Assembly (NCBI GenBank): GCA_038049695.1
Contig: CP142457.1
Coordinates: forward strand, 56,416,501-56,480,500
Origin: Cinnamomum chago
Taxonomy: Eukaryota > Streptophyta > Magnoliopsida > Laurales > Lauraceae
Direction: 5' to 3'
DNA: 64,000 nucleotides
The notes beneath the pieces are model-generated. The model worked only from the letters and a program-made list of their open reading frames with translations, was not told the DNA's origin and ran no database searches. Within the stretch, counting starts at the first letter, position 1; every line of letters begins with the position of its first letter. This document shows, one piece after another, positions 61,310 through 64,000 of this stretch. The translations under genes and the position numbers were made by a program.

Positions 61310-64000
61310 TTTTTTTTGTAAGGGTGATCGTAGACAAGGCCGGCCCGCATTGGTTCGGCGATGTGGTTTAGGTTATAATAGATGGGCCGTGCTTAGAGTT
61401 TTTTTATTTGGACTCGGTCGTTGAGATTTGGAATCTTTGCCCGGCCCAAATATACATATATAATTGTAAACGAGGGACTAGTAATGCGGAGACTCAAACC
61501 CATGACCTCTCATATAGGGTGATATGACAAGGCTAGTTGAGCTACAACCTAGGACGTCAAATGAATTTTTTTTTTCTTTTTTCGTTATTATATAAGTTAA
61601 ACTCAGGATATGCTAGTGCTTCATCATTTACAGGCGGGCCGGTCTTGGGCAAGCAATTTCTGGCCCGACCTGGGCCTGAGCCAGGGTCAAGTTTCTAATT
61701 TAGAAGTCGGGCCGGGCATGGATGTTCCTCGGCCCAGCCCACCCCGTCCCATGTACAACCCAAGTTGTTGTTGTTGCTTTTTTTTTTTTTTTGTCATTTA
61801 GTGGCTTGAGAGTGTCTCTTTCTAACTTTTTCGTTTTTTTTTTTTGAAGGAAGATGTATTTTTGGAATTTAGTATCGTTTGATGTGATCCGCTTCTTTTT
61901 ATTGTCTCTTGAATTAACCCTTTACTCTACGTCACTGGTAAAGTAAGTTACCAAATAGGAAATAGTTAGTGAGAGAGAAGTGAATACATAGGGTGGGGTC
62001 CACACTTGATTAAATCCTACTGCAAAAGATCAATATCATTTCGGCTTTTGGGTTCGAATCCTTAGACATGAAAAGTGATTTTCATTATCGAATAGGTAGG
62101 GGGAATGGGCTCTCTAAAACCAAGCAGAAGATGAAATCAATATGAAGAATTGATACGGTACGTGCCTGCGTACCTCAATTTAGGTTGAGTATGGGCCAAC
62201 CTCATCGATCCAGTCCGGACTTGACCACTTTCCATCTATAGGATAGGCATATCTCATTCAGCGAAAAGGCTTCTCATGGTCTGATTCAGCCCGAGCCTAA
62301 CCTGTGTCTAGCCTGCATTGGACTACATTGGGCTCCGACTTAGGCTCGTGGTCTTACCTGTGGAGGGGGGCGGGGGGGTGCGCTTTATCATCTATATTGG
62401 AGTTTGAGGGCCGTTTAGGCGGCCTTTCACAAACTCTAAGGGGAGTTTTTCATTAAAATCATCTAGAAACAAAAGGCAAACTTTTTGAAGACTTTGTATT
62501 GATGTTGTTATTAAAAAAACAAAATTGGACTGCTATTTATCGATTATCTTTGCAGCCAACATATGTATATCTATATATATAGTAAGGCTTTTCTAAGATG
62601 TAGCTTATGTTATCCTAAGCTGAATTAACGGTAACGGGCTCACAAATCAAAGTCGACAATCTCTGTTTTTGGCACGATGGAACTCGAAAATCCAGTTTGG
62701 ATTTTCGTGATTTTGGAGACGATGACTTGAGACAGTTTACGATGGAGATGATTTCACAAACGATTTCAGCCTAGGATAAGATAAGCTGCAGCTTAGGAGA
62801 GCCCCTCTCCTACTTATATATATATATATATATATTTGATTGTTCATTTAGGTTTGATTGTTTGACCTTTTCTTTAATATTATATTTATTATTTTAGCCC
62901 ATGCGTTGCCTCGAGTCTTTACTGGTCTAAAAGCGAGAATGAGACCCATGAAGATTGAGTATGACTCATGTCAGAAGTAAGTGTTTAAGTGTCTAATGGC
63001 TGTGCACATCCTAAACTTGATTTGCATGGAGATGTTCACGAAATTTCCAAACTAAACATATCTTTGGTTCTATGAAATACTTGATTCTTAAACGGGTTTA
63101 TACAGGGGGAAAAATCATTACCATTAGAAACCGGAGAACCTAATATCTGCGTTTGAGAACATACTTGAAACCGACAAAATCTTGATTGCAACGAAAGAAT
63201 TTCAAAAAATGACTACATTTATAATATGGGTTGGATTGGTTAGGTACTTCAATGCAAGACCACTACATTGAGAATCAGGAGAGATTTGGATTTACTTACT
63301 TACCTTCCAAAATAGAAAAATAATAAAATAAGATATTTTTCTTGGTAGAGAGGATTTCTATTTCATAATATATATAGTTTATATCCTACAGCAGTGATAT
63401 TAGGTCCTCTCCCTAATATGATATGAGATCTAAAGTATTCTGAGTGGGCCCCATAGATATTCTCTGTGCGCGATCGTATGGCTTATAAGCCATGTGGATG
63501 GAAAAAAATGTCCAATGGGGCAACATGTTATTCAATCTCTCACCCAATAGTAAATGTTTATGGCGTCCAAGATGGTCTATACTTGGATTTTTTTGGATTC
63601 GAGTCCTTTGGGTAATTAAGGAGGGGTCCAAAGTATTGTGGACAACCTCCGTTATTAAATATACATATATATATATAGGTTTATTCTTTTATTTTATTTT
63701 TGTTCATGTTGTTTTATACATTACTTTTCCCTATTAAAAGAAAAGATTTTCTTTATTTATTTCTCTATTTTTTTTTTCATAAGCGCGAACTTTTGGGACG
63801 ACCCAAGCAATTTTTAAAAAAAATTGATTCTTTTATTAATTTTCTTTATCTAATAATGAAGATTTAAGAAAATATTAAATATAAGTATGTCTCTAGTTCA
63901 ATGTTGGAGGAAATGGAAAGGCTTGCTTGGAATGTAGTTGGATATGGGCACTCACGCAGCTTTCCCGCTACATGCATCAGCGGTAAGTTAGCATTTGCCA
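61310..64000 (+). repeat. Monomer copy 21 (type C, cut by window end)
   Basis: 2,691 bases are present. It matches copy 19 at TAGCCTGC (near 62311) and at the 15- and 10-base T-runs. The window ends at the first three bases of the perfect hairpin stem, so the truncation is an effect of the window, not of the array. Confidence 0.97.

Larger units (their letters stand above)
1..64000 (+). repeat. Tandem array of a ~3.07-kb monomer (macrosatellite), 21 copies seen
   Basis: The same ~3.07-kb sequence recurs head to tail without interruption. Copy starts, taken at the run of eight T before GTAAGGGTGATCG, are 1, 3070, 6134, 9195, 12256, 15325, 18402, 21466, 24489, 27550, 30615, 33681, 36745, 39809, 42880, 45951, 49025, 52097, 55169, 58239 and 61310. 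Copies align along their full length; differences are single bases, a few short indels and length changes in T, G and TA runs. The monomer is AT-rich with GC-rich islands and looks like a mosaic of short non-autonomous mobile elements. No gene is recognised in it. Both window ends lie inside the array. The monomer boundary is arbitrary, chosen at a recognisable T-run. Such long-monomer satellites are known from plant heterochromatin and pericentromeres; the location here is inference. Confidence 0.98.

Noticed and set aside
1..64000. Integrated circular DNA virus or pararetrovirus repeats, suggested by the ~3-kb unit
   Set aside because: No replication, coat or reverse-transcriptase-like frame is seen and no conserved viral origin motif was found; TAATATGATA near 2105 is not the geminivirus nonanucleotide.
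1..64000. Ribosomal DNA intergenic spacer or 5S array
   Set aside because: No rRNA gene sequence was recognised in any monomer and the unit contains no recognisable 5S internal control region.
1..64000. LTR retrotransposon array or CRISPR array
   Set aside because: There are no long direct terminal repeats within a monomer, no gag-pol-like frames, and no short regularly spaced repeats with unique spacers.
1..64000. Assembly artefact from repeating one read consensus
   Set aside because: Copies carry distinct private substitutions and phased subtype markers, so they are different copies. Local misjoins are still possible.

Overview
The whole 64,000-base window is one head-to-tail tandem array. 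A monomer of about 3.07 kb (20 complete copies of 3,023 to 3,077 bases, plus a 21st copy cut by the window end) repeats in the same orientation from the first base to the last. No flanking unique DNA is seen on either side, so the array is longer than the window. The sequence is AT-rich, with many T-runs and TA microsatellites. It carries tRNA-like promoter boxes of the kind found in short interspersed elements, a short terminal-inverted-repeat element and several fold-back sequences. This points to nuclear, probably heterochromatic, DNA of a eukaryote and most likely a flowering plant; the species cannot be told from the sequence.

No convincing protein gene, rRNA, functional tRNA, CRISPR array or complete autonomous transposon was found. 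Longer open frames exist (for example about 72 codons on the minus strand and 105 to 140 codons on the plus strand near monomer positions 2100-2560). They lie antisense to one another, read through T-runs and TA repeats, change length with homopolymer slippage and resemble no protein I know. I treat them as chance frames that recur because the monomer recurs.

Monomer layout, in coordinates of copy 1 (add the copy start minus 1 for the others, within about 20 bases; later offsets in copy 8 are about 40 shorter): 1-246, minus-strand tRNA-derived SINE-like element whose A-tail is the T-run at the copy start; 331-440, GC-rich block rich in GGCCC; 454-533, GTT and T-runs; 597-672, segment resembling 2936-3012; 690-800, plus-strand segment with a perfect pol III B-box; 880-1070, second GC-rich block ending in a variable G-run; 1088-1124, imperfect fold-back; 1274-1492, MITE-like element with 39-base inverted ends; 1504-1526, TA microsatellite; 1527-2093, unassigned; 2094-2320, weak inverted-repeat element; 2321-2645, AT-rich; 2651-2807, tandem pair of double-hairpin modules; 2864-2911, short palindromes; 2936-3012, small fold-back.

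The copies differ by scattered substitutions and length changes in simple repeats, and the substitutions are phased into blocks. Copies 1-7 form type A, copy 8 is an isolated type C, copies 9-13 are type B and copies 14-21 are type C. Variants shared by neighbours, and an alternating pattern in copies 18-21 that suggests a duplicated two-copy block, record how the array grew and was homogenised. The most notable content is this apparently composite, transposon-derived macrosatellite, and within it the double-hairpin module, one hairpin of which has been cleanly lost from copy 8.
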